Origin: Parachlamydiales bacterium
GTDB lineage: Bacteria; Chlamydiota; Chlamydiia; Chlamydiales; Rhabdochlamydiaceae
NCBI GenBank assembly: GCA_023265455.1
Contig: JAHFTQ010000012.1
Location: 1-61,502, forward strand
Direction: 5' to 3'
DNA: 61,502 nucleotides
The notes under the pieces are model-generated. The model saw only the letters and a program-made list of their open reading frames with translations, made no database searches and was not told the DNA's origin. How positions within the stretch are numbered: position 1 is the stretch's first letter; each line of letters opens with the position of its first letter. This document shows, piece after piece, positions 50,731 through 59,180 of this stretch. The translations under genes were made by a program, and so were the position numbers.

Positions 50731-50754
50731 ACCTATTTGATAGGTTATATAACC
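50731..50754 (-). promoter_or_regulatory. Paired palindromes, candidate operator
   Basis: ACCTAT-TTG-ATAGGT (50731-50745) overlaps the perfect 12-bp palindrome GGTTATATAACC (50743-50754). They lie 7-30 nt upstream of the regulator start, and the second contains a TATAT -10-like core. Well placed for autorepression. Confidence 0.55.
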
Positions 50755-50778
50755 GATGTGGTAGGTGGTTGTCAATGC

Positions 50779-51453
50779 TCATTTGGTTTTTTCAAAAAGC
50801 CACTGGGCTAGCTGGACGTCACGCTCGGTTGTGATCTTCATGTTGTCTTCTTCTCCCATGACAACAGCAATGGGATGTCCCTGCTCTAGGACGAGTGAGC
50901 AATCATCCGTCGCTTCAGTTTGCTCTGTCTTTTGGTGGGCCTCTATAATCAGCTGATATTTGAATGTTTGAGGAGTTTGTCCCCGTAGAAAGTTGCGCCG
51001 GGGAGGAATGGCCGTGATGAACTGATTTTCATGTTGCACCAACGTGTCCGCCGAAGGGATGCAGGTGTTGACAGCTCCATGCTGGAGGACAGCAGTTCTG
51101 TTTCGTTTTAAAATATCTTGAGTGACGAAAGGGCGGACGGCATCATGGATCATCACATACTGAGGTTGAGGATTGCAGGCTTGGAGACCTAGCCAGGAAG
51201 AGGCTTGCCGGGTAAGTCCACCCGCTACAACACAAAGAGAGGGGTGCTGAGGAATTTCCCGCTCCACTTCTGCCATCCAGGTAGGGTGGCAAACAAGGAC
51301 GATCTGTTGAAAGATGTCCGCATTCATGAGCGTCTGCAAAGTATGCTGATAAATTTTTTGTGAGCCCAGAGAATGAAATTGTTTAGGAAGCGGGCTTCCC
51401 AGGCGCTTTCCTTCACCGGCCATGAGTAAGATTGCTGTAAAAGTTGCTTCCAT
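50779..51453 (-). CDS. ispD: 2-C-methyl-D-erythritol 4-phosphate cytidylyltransferase
   Basis: A 224-aa enzyme of the non-mevalonate isoprenoid pathway. The nucleotide-binding MAGEGKRLGSPLPKQF and the HDAVRPFV motif are diagnostic. It is a housekeeping gene lying between two accessory modules, so this may be a boundary of insertions on both sides. Confidence 0.93.
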   Translation of the reverse strand: MEATFTAILLMAGEGKRLGSPLPKQFHSLGSQKIYQHTLQTLMNADIFQQIVLVCHPTWMAEVEREIPQHPSLCVVAGGLTRQASSWLGLQACNPQPQYVMIHDAVRPFVTQDILKRNRTAVLQHGAVNTCIPSADTLVQHENQFITAIPPRRNFLRGQTPQTFKYQLIIEAHQKTEQTEATDDCSLVLEQGHPIAVVMGEEDNMKITTERDVQLAQWLFEKTK

Positions 51454-51476
51454 ATTTTAACTAAAATGCCTTTAAG

Positions 51477-52094
51477 CTACCACTTTCCAAAATAGTTTTG
51501 TTTTTCTTTTAGCATTCTAAATCTATGTATAATCAAATGAGCATTGGTAAACGGATCTATTTTTGGGTTGTTATTTTGCTTAATGATTAAGTCAGAAGCA
51601 CGTTTACACGCAACATCAATCAACTGAAAAGTTATGTTAAAGATTTCTACGCCATCCTTGTCATAGGCCTCAAATCCCGGCAATTTTTTTAATGCTTTTA
51701 TCATTTGTTGAGGACTGCCAAAGCCTGATTCACGCATTTGAAAGTGAAGATAAGGCCATAGCTCAAAACATGGATTGGATACAATTGGAATAAACTTTCT
51801 AGATTTACATAACTCGATTGCCTCCAGAAAAGATGAAAGACTGTTATCTCGGTCAAATACACAAAATATTTTGTCATATTTTACCCCGTCTTCTTTAGAT
51901 TTACGTTTAGCTGTGTTCACAATGCTTTTCGGATCAGTTCCATCCCCTTTGCATATGTGGACATGAATGCGCAGACTTTTTGCGAGCTCACAAAGATAAT
52001 CCACCTCCGTTTCTCCTTCGCAAACAACTAAGTCAAGCGGAGAATAGCGATTATCTGGTTTTCGATACGATCTTATAGAGAGTCTTTTTGTCAT
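51477..52094 (-). CDS. RloB-like (AbiLii) protein, Toprim-type
   Basis: A 205-aa protein. VVCEGETEVDYL (23-34) supplies the Toprim-like conserved Glu, and CVFDRDNS (78-85) the DxD. These define the RloB family. It overlaps the upstream AAA ATPase by 4 nt. RloA-RloB pairs are known as AbiL-type abortive infection modules in other bacteria, in which the ATPase controls a putative nuclease. Composition is AT-rich compared with ispD. Confidence 0.8.
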   Translation of the reverse strand: MTKRLSIRSYRKPDNRYSPLDLVVCEGETEVDYLCELAKSLRIHVHICKGDGTDPKSIVNTAKRKSKEDGVKYDKIFCVFDRDNSLSSFLEAIELCKSRKFIPIVSNPCFELWPYLHFQMRESGFGSPQQMIKALKKLPGFEAYDKDGVEIFNITFQLIDVACKRASDLIIKQNNNPKIDPFTNAHLIIHRFRMLKEKQNYFGKW

Positions 52095-53314
52095 GAAAAA
52101 CGAAATTTTCCTATAAATGGGAGTGCTCCGTAGCGTCCTTGTAGGTAACCTTTGCCGATGGCTTCTCCTTTGCGTGGTTTAAAATCTAGAAGGGAATAGA
52201 GACGAGATCCTTGACTATCGTCTTTTTGTACGAACCACACTTGGTCTCTCCTAAACAAATCACTATCTAGCAGAGACGTGTCATGAGTAGTGAAAACAAG
52301 TTGAGCATTCTTTTGGTTGGTTTTTGGGCTATGGAAAAGCTCTATCAAATATCTGACAATATTAGGATGGAGATGAAGATCAAGCTCATCCACAAAAAGG
52401 ACTAAACCTTCACGCAATGCTTTTAACCACCCTCCTGCTTGTGAAAAGAGCCTTTGTGTTCCATCCGATTCATCCAAAAACAGGTCAAAAAAGACTTTTT
52501 GTTCAGAATCAAGCATTTTGTGTTGTGTTCTGACAGCCACTTTTTTTATAGGAGGTGCTTCTTCCTCGATCAGGTGAAAATTTTCGATCCCAATATCTGC
52601 ACATTCCATAAATTTGTGAATCCAAGGAGCTGTTTTGGGATCTTTTAGAAATTGAAAGGTAAGGTCGGGATTAAAGTAAATTTCTTGTACAGGGCCATTT
52701 TTTAGTAAAATTACAAGCTGATCTCTGAACCAAAGAAAAATAGGTTTTAGCTGCTCGCTATTGAATTGCACTGCCGTGGAAAGATATAGAGCATTGGCCC
52801 GGGTCATTTGTTCCCAAACTTTGTGTTCTCCCTTAAAGCTTGGCCCTTGATACCATTCATAGGCTTTTGAAGAGGGATTCCATTTTCTTGTAAACCACGT
52901 TTGGCGATAGTTTTTGGGATATGCGTAAAGCTCTTCGCTTATGATTTGATCCTCTGTGAGGGCTACATGATAAGTGAAGCGAATATCATTACAAACAAAA
53001 TCGATAGAAAACTCGCTAGGCTCTTTTTGTGATTTTGCATTCAGTCGAAATGGCTGTAGGGGGATTTTTTGCTTTTCTTGGTATGCCGTTGAAGAGGCAA
53101 GAACAAATTGCTGTAGAAAAAAAATCGCTCGGATCAAATTGCTTTTTCCGCCCGCATTGGGACCATAAATAACGGCAGAACGTACCAAACGCTGATGTTG
53201 AGAGAGTTCAAATGTATTTGAATCTCGCAGCTCCGACCCCTTGCCTGCTGATAGATTCAAAACCTCTTCTTTCTCAAAAGATCGAAAATTTTTGACTGAA
53301 AATTGCAATAACAA
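52091..53314 (-). CDS. AAA15-family ATPase, RloA/AbiLi-like
   Basis: A 407-aa ABC-like ATPase. Walker A is GPNAGGKS (51-58) following VKNFRSFEKEEVLNLSAGKG. The signature region is SDGTQRLFSQAG and Walker B is LFVDELDLHLHP, with VFTTHDTSLLDSD as the H-loop region. These features match AAA15/OLD-like ATPases of defence systems. It is coupled to the RloB-like gene. PARIS (AriA-AriB) is a related arrangement, but the second gene here looks like RloB rather than DUF4435. Confidence 0.85.
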   Translation of the reverse strand: MLLQFSVKNFRSFEKEEVLNLSAGKGSELRDSNTFELSQHQRLVRSAVIYGPNAGGKSNLIRAIFFLQQFVLASSTAYQEKQKIPLQPFRLNAKSQKEPSEFSIDFVCNDIRFTYHVALTEDQIISEELYAYPKNYRQTWFTRKWNPSSKAYEWYQGPSFKGEHKVWEQMTRANALYLSTAVQFNSEQLKPIFLWFRDQLVILLKNGPVQEIYFNPDLTFQFLKDPKTAPWIHKFMECADIGIENFHLIEEEAPPIKKVAVRTQHKMLDSEQKVFFDLFLDESDGTQRLFSQAGGWLKALREGLVLFVDELDLHLHPNIVRYLIELFHSPKTNQKNAQLVFTTHDTSLLDSDLFRRDQVWFVQKDDSQGSRLYSLLDFKPRKGEAIGKGYLQGRYGALPFIGKFRFS

Positions 53315-53645
53315 ATGATTTTCTCCTGTATATTTCTTGTGTTTCCTTCATTTTTGCATGTTTTCTGCAAAATGTCTATACTTTTTATTGATTTACGGGA
53401 ATATTTGGATTTTCATTAAGGGGCATATTGGTTTTTTTTGGGAGCCTTAAGCGATCGTAAGCCCTAGGATATAAACAACATGTAAGATATAAGATTATTT
53501 ACCGAGATTGTGGCTGTATTTGGGAGTTCAGTTTTAACGTGCTACTTAACCAAAAACTTGAAAGTAAAGACGTTATATAAGCCAAAAAAGTCGTCCAACT
53601 TCATAAGTGCTCACTTGATCCTATTCTTTTCTACTACTAATAGTG
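53315..53645. other. Gene-free AT-rich stretch
   Basis: About 330 nt between the RloA-like gene and the small exported protein. It is AT-rich with T-runs. A short imperfect hairpin occurs around 53440-53465. I see no tRNA, no coding frame with an RBS and no terminal repeats. The plus-strand frame beginning at 53510 is discussed under rejected items. Confidence 0.5.
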
Positions 53646-53960
53646 TTAGTAGTTTTCAAGAAAATCGTCAAGCTCTCTGCAATTATCCTGATAAAGATCA
53701 ATGCCTTCATCACTGGACCAGGGAAAACTATGTGCTGCAGCAAAAGCTGGAAGATCGGAAGCGTAAATACTCGCAGGAGAATCTAGCTCTTCTCCAGGAG
53801 TATACCGAAGCCTGGGTTCCAAGCGATTAATCCCATCTGTTGAGGAGCCGTGATAAAAGAATTTCGACGCGATTTCTACTAGATCATCTGGTTTGCAATC
53901 AGAATAGCAAGCAGCGGACAAGAAAAACGCACATAAATTTATCAAAAGACAAATTTTCAT
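53646..53960 (-). CDS. Short exported protein with ART-like HGS motif, possibly truncated
   Basis: The ATG at 53960 gives 104 aa starting with a signal peptide that has a possible lipobox (MKICLLINLCAFFLSAAC). The rest contains FFYHGSSTDGINRLEPRLRY and SIYASDLPAFAAAHSF, a YHGS...YAT/S-type pattern reminiscent of ADP-ribosyltransferase-like or DUF3990-like folds. The protein stops soon after, so the domain would be incomplete. RBS is weak. It may be a remnant of a longer gene or a small secreted factor. Low certainty. Confidence 0.4.
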   Translation of the reverse strand: MKICLLINLCAFFLSAACYSDCKPDDLVEIASKFFYHGSSTDGINRLEPRLRYTPGEELDSPASIYASDLPAFAAAHSFPWSSDEGIDLYQDNCRELDDFLENY

Positions 53961-53991
53961 TTTTTTTACTAAAACCTGATATATTTCCACG

Positions 53992-54999
53992 ATGATGGAG
54001 AAATACCCCCTTTCAGATCAACGTATTATTAATTGCCTAAATGCCGACTACGGCATTGAAGTTGCTACGCTTGTATTTCTTCCTTTGGGAGCGGATATGA
54101 ATGCGTCAGTATATACAGCGCAAGCGACAGATCTGACCTCTTATTTCGTAAAGCTAAAACGTGGCCATCATCATGATATCGGTGTTGAGATAGTGGAGCT
54201 ATTACACGAGGCAGGAATTCCACAGATTATTCCGCCCCTAAGAACAATCCATGGTAGGCCAACACAACGTATTGAAGATTTTACTCTCATTGTGTATCCG
54301 TTTGTTGAAGGGAAGGATGGATTTAGCTGTGATCTAACTGACAACCAATGGATTAAACTCGGTAAAGCGTTGAGACAAATTCATGAAATTGATGTGCCTT
54401 TATCAATCCAAAACAAGGTCCGAAGGGAAGTTTACTCACCTCAATGGAGAGAGCTTGTCCGATCACTCTATGCGCATATTGAAGCTGAACCGATGGGTGA
54501 TGATATCGCCTTAAAATTATTGAAGTTTATGAAGGAGCATATACTGGAAATTCGCAGGTTAGTAGATCGCGCTGAGCAGCTAGGTCAAAAACTCCAGGAC
54601 CAAGCGCCCGAATTCGTGTTATGCCATTCCGACATTCATGGGGGTAATGTATTGCTGGAAGGGCATGACACTATCTACATAGTGGATTGGGATGATCCTA
54701 TCATGGCGCCAAAAGAGCGCGATCTTATGTTTATTGGTGGCGGTGTTGCAAACATCTGGAATAAACCGCATGAGGAAAAGCTTTTCTATAAAGGCTACGG
54801 AAAGACTGAAGTTAATTCGACAATCTTGACCTATTACCGTCACGAACGAATCGTAGAAGATATTGCAGCCTACGGTCAGAAGTTACTTTTGACGATGGAG
54901 GGTGGAGAAGATAGACTAGAAATGTACAAACAATTTATAGACATGTTTAAACCCCAGGGTGTGGTAGATATAGCATTTAAAACTGACGAAGGTCTATAA
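53992..54999 (+). CDS. Aminoglycoside phosphotransferase family kinase (APH(9)-like)
   Basis: A 335-aa kinase-like protein. The catalytic loop is CHSDIHGGNV with D214 and N219, and the metal-binding Asp follows in VDWDDP. The N-lobe includes LPLGADMNASVY and FVKLKRG (Lys for ATP). The arrangement resembles APH(9) spectinomycin phosphotransferases, including Legionella examples, as far as I recall. Whether it confers resistance or modifies another substrate is unknown. It has no clear RBS. A start at 53995 is also possible. Confidence 0.78.
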   Translation: MMEKYPLSDQRIINCLNADYGIEVATLVFLPLGADMNASVYTAQATDLTSYFVKLKRGHHHDIGVEIVELLHEAGIPQIIPPLRTIHGRPTQRIEDFTLIVYPFVEGKDGFSCDLTDNQWIKLGKALRQIHEIDVPLSIQNKVRREVYSPQWRELVRSLYAHIEAEPMGDDIALKLLKFMKEHILEIRRLVDRAEQLGQKLQDQAPEFVLCHSDIHGGNVLLEGHDTIYIVDWDDPIMAPKERDLMFIGGGVANIWNKPHEEKLFYKGYGKTEVNSTILTYYRHERIVEDIAAYGQKLLLTMEGGEDRLEMYKQFIDMFKPQGVVDIAFKTDEGL

Positions 55000-55020
55000 C
55001 CGTTGAAACTTAGGAAAAAG

Positions 55021-55923
55021 ATGAGAACTTTGTTCTTCTTGTTTTCTGTCTTTATCTTTACTCAGAATCTCTTTTGCGAACAGGGTGTTGATGGCTGCCA
55101 AGAGGATAACAATATGTCGATAGAGTTTTCAGGTGCTTTTGAATTTACTGAAGACCAAGTGAAAGACTATCATAACAAGCCTTCCAATAACGCTCAGGAA
55201 ATAAGAAAAATTATAGAAAGTGGTTTTTTTGGAAATTCTAAAGAAATCCTGGATGTGGGATGCGGAGAAGGTAGGCTTACTGCTCTTTTTGCTGCAAATC
55301 TTCCTCATACATCCATTGTAGGATGTGACGTTTCAAAAACAATGATTGAATATGCATTGAGACATCATGTCTCCTCTAACTTAAGTTTTATAGAGATGAA
55401 TGCAGAAAATTTAGATTTTCAACAAAAGTTTGATACTGTTATTTCTTTTAGTTGTTTGCATTGGGTAAGGAATCAAAAGAGAGTTATTAGCCAAATTTTT
55501 AATGTTTTGAAGCCAGGTGGAAAAGCTCTTTTAGTTGCGACTCCTGCCTCATCGAACAATGATTTCAAAACGGTTTGTTCCAAAGTAATTTTATCTTTCC
55601 GATGGCTGCCTTATTTTCTCACTTTTAGATCAGTCCATTCGTTTCATACGGAACAGGAGTATAAAAAACTACTAATGGATACTGGGTTTTTGATTGATAA
55701 GATACAAATAAACCCAACAAAATTGACATTTAAAAATAGAGACGAATTAGAACCCTTCCTAAAAGCAGTTCTTACGCCCTTACAGCATCTACATCCTAGC
55801 AACCAACCCGCTTTTCTTGAAGATTTTTTCCAGGAGCTCATTAAACAAGGAAAAGTTGATGCAGATGGATCGATTCATATTTTCTTTGATCAAATTGAGC
55901 TTTTAGTATCTAAAAACATATAA
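55021..55923 (+). CDS. Class I SAM methyltransferase with N-terminal signal-like segment
   Basis: The ATG at 55021 has AGGA five bases upstream and gives 300 aa beginning with a signal-like stretch (MRTLFFLFSVFIFTQNLFC). The catalytic domain has motif I LDVGCGEG (77-84), the acidic GCDVS at the end of strand 2, and FSCLHWV near motif IV. An internal ATG at 55114 would give a cytoplasmic enzyme starting MSIEFSGAFEFTEDQ. If the upstream start is used, the enzyme would be exported, which is unusual because SAM is cytoplasmic. AT-rich; neighbours suggest acquisition. Confidence 0.75.
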   Translation: MRTLFFLFSVFIFTQNLFCEQGVDGCQEDNNMSIEFSGAFEFTEDQVKDYHNKPSNNAQEIRKIIESGFFGNSKEILDVGCGEGRLTALFAANLPHTSIVGCDVSKTMIEYALRHHVSSNLSFIEMNAENLDFQQKFDTVISFSCLHWVRNQKRVISQIFNVLKPGGKALLVATPASSNNDFKTVCSKVILSFRWLPYFLTFRSVHSFHTEQEYKKLLMDTGFLIDKIQINPTKLTFKNRDELEPFLKAVLTPLQHLHPSNQPAFLEDFFQELIKQGKVDADGSIHIFFDQIELLVSKNI

Positions 55924-55944
55924 ACCCTCGTTTGGAGATGAAAG

Positions 55945-57165
55945 ATGTTTAGATCGCCTCGGCACTACCGGACTTTTCTAACGATTCTGATGACCTATGC
56001 TTTGGATTTGGTGGGCTTTTCCATTGTCTTTCCGGTTCTGGCTCCGTTGATGCTCAATCCGGATCTGCATTTTTTTTCTCCGGGGACGGCTGAGGCTGCT
56101 CGAACGACCATGTTGGGGATGCTTTTCGGTGTTTTTGGGATCGCACAATTTTTTGGATCTTCAGGATCTGGGATTTTGGCAGATCATTACGGAAGGTACA
56201 AAACTTTTCTCTGGACGATAGCCTTTAGCGTGGTAGGTTATGCGATCATGGCGCTGAGTGTCTACAAACAAAGTCTGAGCGGACTCTTCATCGGGCGTAT
56301 TATCACGGGGCTATGTTCGGGCAACACAGCGCTGGCTTTGTCAGCAACGGCCGATTTGACAGATGAAAAACATCGGAGCAAGGCGTTTGGGGTGCTTCAG
56401 GGAGTTGGAGGATTAGGATTTGTTGCAGGCCCTTGGGTAGGTGGCAAACTTGCCAATCCTGCCTGGGCTTCGGGCTCAGGAGCTTTTATTTTTGCAGCAG
56501 CTGCTGCACTTTTGAACTTTTTCATGGTTTTTTTCTTCTATATCGAGACGTGGAAAAAGAGCGCTGAGCAGATGAAGATGGGTTTGATGAAGACCTTTAA
56601 AGACATCCGTTTTGTTTTCCACCAGAAAACGCTCCGCATTATCTTGACAGCCTATCTATTTTTTTCCATTGGGTGGGCTTTTTTTCTGATTTTTTCTCCC
56701 ACATTCTTAGTGCAAAAATTTCAACTCGGTCCTGATAAAATTGGCGATATTTTTGCCTATATGGCCTGTGTGTGGTTTTTTTCTTCGATGTTTCTCAATA
56801 AAGAGCTTTCGGGAAGATTTTCTTTGCGGAGTCTTATTTTATCAGGGACTGTATTGGCGGGGGCAGGGATAGGTTTTTTTCTATGGCCGTCGGTTTTGTG
56901 GCCTTATTGGATCATCATCCCCATCACCTTGCTAGGGGGAGCGCTTTGCTGGGTCAACTTGAGTGCGATTGTTTCTATGAGAGCTTCCGAGAGCATGCAA
57001 GGCAGAGCCTTGGGAGCTAGCGGATCGATGTGGTCCATAGGTCAGATCGTAGCTCCGTTGATGGCGGGGCCGCTTGCAGGATGGAATATCTACGCTCCCC
57101 TCTTAGTCGGAGTGGTATTCCTTGCAATCACCTTCGTCTATTTTATCGTTTATTATCGTGAGTAG
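55945..57165 (+). CDS. MFS transporter, TetA/Bcr-like
   Basis: A 406-aa protein with 12 predicted transmembrane segments and RBS GGAGATG. The loop 2-3 motif appears as GILADHYGRYKTFLW, the DRxGRR-type signature of drug:proton antiporters. IIGLCSGNTALALSATADLTD-like sequence follows TM4. Efflux of a small molecule is likely but the substrate is unknown. It overlaps the convergent mcsB by 13 nt. Confidence 0.85.
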   Translation: MFRSPRHYRTFLTILMTYALDLVGFSIVFPVLAPLMLNPDLHFFSPGTAEAARTTMLGMLFGVFGIAQFFGSSGSGILADHYGRYKTFLWTIAFSVVGYAIMALSVYKQSLSGLFIGRIITGLCSGNTALALSATADLTDEKHRSKAFGVLQGVGGLGFVAGPWVGGKLANPAWASGSGAFIFAAAAALLNFFMVFFFYIETWKKSAEQMKMGLMKTFKDIRFVFHQKTLRIILTAYLFFSIGWAFFLIFSPTFLVQKFQLGPDKIGDIFAYMACVWFFSSMFLNKELSGRFSLRSLILSGTVLAGAGIGFFLWPSVLWPYWIIIPITLLGGALCWVNLSAIVSMRASESMQGRALGASGSMWSIGQIVAPLMAGPLAGWNIYAPLLVGVVFLAITFVYFIVYYRE

Positions 57166-58208
57166 TCAACGCCTTGGAGAGCCTGCTTGATGAACTCAGC
57201 TCTTTGTTGAGTCAGATCTTGCGTGCCGAGATGTTTGTCTTGAAGAAGATGAGCCAGATGAGCTCGGCGGCATTGGAAGAAGAGTGTATGGAGAGCTTGG
57301 ACAGAAATACCTGAGATCCATCCGAGATCTAAGCCGAGTTTGAGAGCGCTAAGAGCATTTAAGGCTTCCTTTGTCTGGAGTTGATAAGCGTTAGTGAGGA
57401 GGCCCCAGGCGCGGCTGACGAGATCTTTGATAGAAGCGTTATCTTTCAAGGTGGGACGGAGGGCTTTTTCTATGTTAGTGAGTTGGGAGGCCGTCAGCTG
57501 TAGAGATTGTAAGATCTCTTCTTCAGATATCCCCAGAGTATAGCGGTTTTTCAAAAGGAGAAAATCTCCGACAAGATCATCTAACGCTCCTTCAAGTCCT
57601 AAGGTGAGCACGGAGTCGCTCTCTTGTGTTTTAAGCGTTTCATGCAATTTGCCAGTGTGGTGAAGTGCAGGGACGTGTAGGTAGGTGACAGCTCGTAGTG
57701 CGGTCCCACATTGGGAGGGGTCTGAGGTGAGGAAGCCGAATTTAGGAGAAAACGCGTAGTCTAATTTTTGTCCAATCTCTGTTTCAAGATGGCTAAGACG
57801 ATTCCATGCGGAGAGTAGATCACCTGAAGTTTCAAAGAGCTGGAGCTGTAAGTGATTTTTGAGATTAATGAGAGCAAGAAAAGCTCCTTCAGAGTCGATG
57901 ACAAAGGCTTGGCCAGTTCCTGCATCTTGAAAACTTTCAAGGCAAAGAAAATGTTCGAAGAGATATTCCTTATCTAGAGGAGAGACGGTCTGGGCAGCAA
58001 GATAGGAGGGGGATTTTAAGCTGGTGGTTTTCTGAAAAAGTTCTTTCAAAGAAGCGCTGACGCTACTTTGATCGGCTTCACTGAGTTTGGAAGGGAATTT
58101 TGCCTGCGCAAGGTTGCGCTGCAGTGTTAACGACGATCCTAGCCAGATGGGATTTTTATCTTCTTCCCATAAAGTATGTTGTAATAGCGAGGGAGGCAGT
58201 AAACTCAT
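57153..58208 (-). CDS. mcsB: McsB-like protein, probable inactive arginine kinase
   Basis: The ATG at 58208 overlaps the mcsA stop and gives 351 aa, the usual McsB length. Homology to protein-arginine kinase is seen in DYAFSPKFGFLTSDPSQCGT and YTLGISEEEILQSL. Key sites look lost compared with B. subtilis McsB: SSRxRLxRN reads SSLTLQRN (25-32), the NEEDH loop reads NLKNH (115-119), and the catalytic CPTNxGT reads DPSQCGT. It may be a pseudokinase acting as an adaptor, for example for ClpC. The gene pair is conserved in Chlamydia (CT675-CT676). Confidence 0.85.
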   Translation of the reverse strand: MSLLPPSLLQHTLWEEDKNPIWLGSSLTLQRNLAQAKFPSKLSEADQSSVSASLKELFQKTTSLKSPSYLAAQTVSPLDKEYLFEHFLCLESFQDAGTGQAFVIDSEGAFLALINLKNHLQLQLFETSGDLLSAWNRLSHLETEIGQKLDYAFSPKFGFLTSDPSQCGTALRAVTYLHVPALHHTGKLHETLKTQESDSVLTLGLEGALDDLVGDFLLLKNRYTLGISEEEILQSLQLTASQLTNIEKALRPTLKDNASIKDLVSRAWGLLTNAYQLQTKEALNALSALKLGLDLGWISGISVQALHTLFFQCRRAHLAHLLQDKHLGTQDLTQQRAEFIKQALQGVDYSR

Positions 58209-58702
58209 GATTGCTCCCCGGTTAGAGTTTTGATTTGATCGCGCAGCCACGCAGCTTGCTCGAAATTTTCTCTTTTAAGGGCATCGTTCAGAGCTTCGTT
58301 TAAAGCCAGGAGTTTTGCGGGGAGAGTGGCATCCGAGGTGGCATGAGGAGATTTGCCCAGGTGAAGGTTTTGTACCCGCTCTTTGACAAGCTTTTTTTGA
58401 AGCGTAGGGGGAATGGCATGAATGGACATCAAATCTTCGATGAGAAAATCTTCAAAATTGACATAGCAATCTGTACAGCCCACAGGATTTCCTATTCGGA
58501 TCGATTCCAATGAAGTTTTGCAAGTTTTACAGCAGATTTTCTCGGTTTTGTCATCCTTACTAGGGTGTCCGCGTAGTTTTTCTTGTAAGAGAGGGCAATC
58601 AGCGCACATCTCAGTGCACAAGACTCCTTCGTCAAGAATTTCCTTATAAAGAACTTTGACGGGCCTTTTGCATTGGCTACACTCGACAGCTTTTTCGCTC
58701 AT
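58205..58702 (-). CDS. mcsA: McsA-like zinc-finger protein with UVR motif
   Basis: A 165-aa protein. Four CxxC motifs (CSQC, CADC, CKTC, CTDC) form probable zinc fingers. The C-terminus is a UvrB/UvrC-type motif (LNDALKRENFEQAAWLRDQI). In Firmicutes McsA activates McsB and assists the CtsR/ClpC stress system. It overlaps mcsB by 4 nt. Confidence 0.9.
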   Translation of the reverse strand: MSEKAVECSQCKRPVKVLYKEILDEGVLCTEMCADCPLLQEKLRGHPSKDDKTEKICCKTCKTSLESIRIGNPVGCTDCYVNFEDFLIEDLMSIHAIPPTLQKKLVKERVQNLHLGKSPHATSDATLPAKLLALNEALNDALKRENFEQAAWLRDQIKTLTGEQS

Positions 58703-58820
58703 ATTTTCCGATGTAAAGCTAAATAATTAAAAAGTAAACCTTAAAGAGATCTATAGACAAAAATCGACTCAACGCTTATAGTGAGCCTTTTGTTAAACTA
58801 CAACTAATTGAGGGATAGCA

Positions 58821-59159
58821 ATGATAAACAAATTCAAGCTCATGATTGCACTGGGGTGTATGATGTGCGCTCCGGGCTTTTTGAAAGCAGACCAGGCACC
58901 GAGCGCAGTGATGGACTGCAGTAAAATGCCACCCGATATTGCTCAGTTTGCAGTGCAACTGAATACAGCTAATCAGAAGATGTTCTGCGGGCAGTTCAAT
59001 GATGCTCAGCGTGCAACGGCTATCCAATTAGCTTCTCAACAAGATGCAATGGGAAAGAGCATGATGACGCCTGACCAAGCCGTTCAAAAAGTTGCCACAG
59101 ACAATAATATGATGGCGGCTCCCGCTCAAAAAACACCCACAGGATGCCCAGTTAAGTAA
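58821..59159 (+). CDS. Small exported protein A of a tandem paralog pair
   Basis: A 112-aa protein with RBS GAGGGA and a signal peptide (KLMIALGCMMCAPGFLKA). The mature part has a helical region ADxVQLNTANQKMF... and the segment MTPDQAVQKVATDN, which aligns with LTADAAVEQVMKDH in the next gene. It has three mature Cys residues. Unrecognised family; likely periplasmic. Confidence 0.7.
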   Translation: MINKFKLMIALGCMMCAPGFLKADQAPSAVMDCSKMPPDIAQFAVQLNTANQKMFCGQFNDAQRATAIQLASQQDAMGKSMMTPDQAVQKVATDNNMMAAPAQKTPTGCPVK

Positions 59160-59180
59160 CTTAAGTAAACAGGAGAACCA

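Noticed and set aside
52091..53314. PARIS (AriA-AriB) assignment for the ATPase pair
   Set aside because: The partner has the RloB-type EGETEVDYL and DRD motifs rather than a DUF4435 look, so AbiL-like is the closer call.
53510..53830. 106-codon plus-strand open frame opposite the small exported protein
   Set aside because: It begins at a non-ATG codon without an RBS. The minus-strand frame has a signal peptide and a recognisable motif, so the plus frame is probably its shadow.
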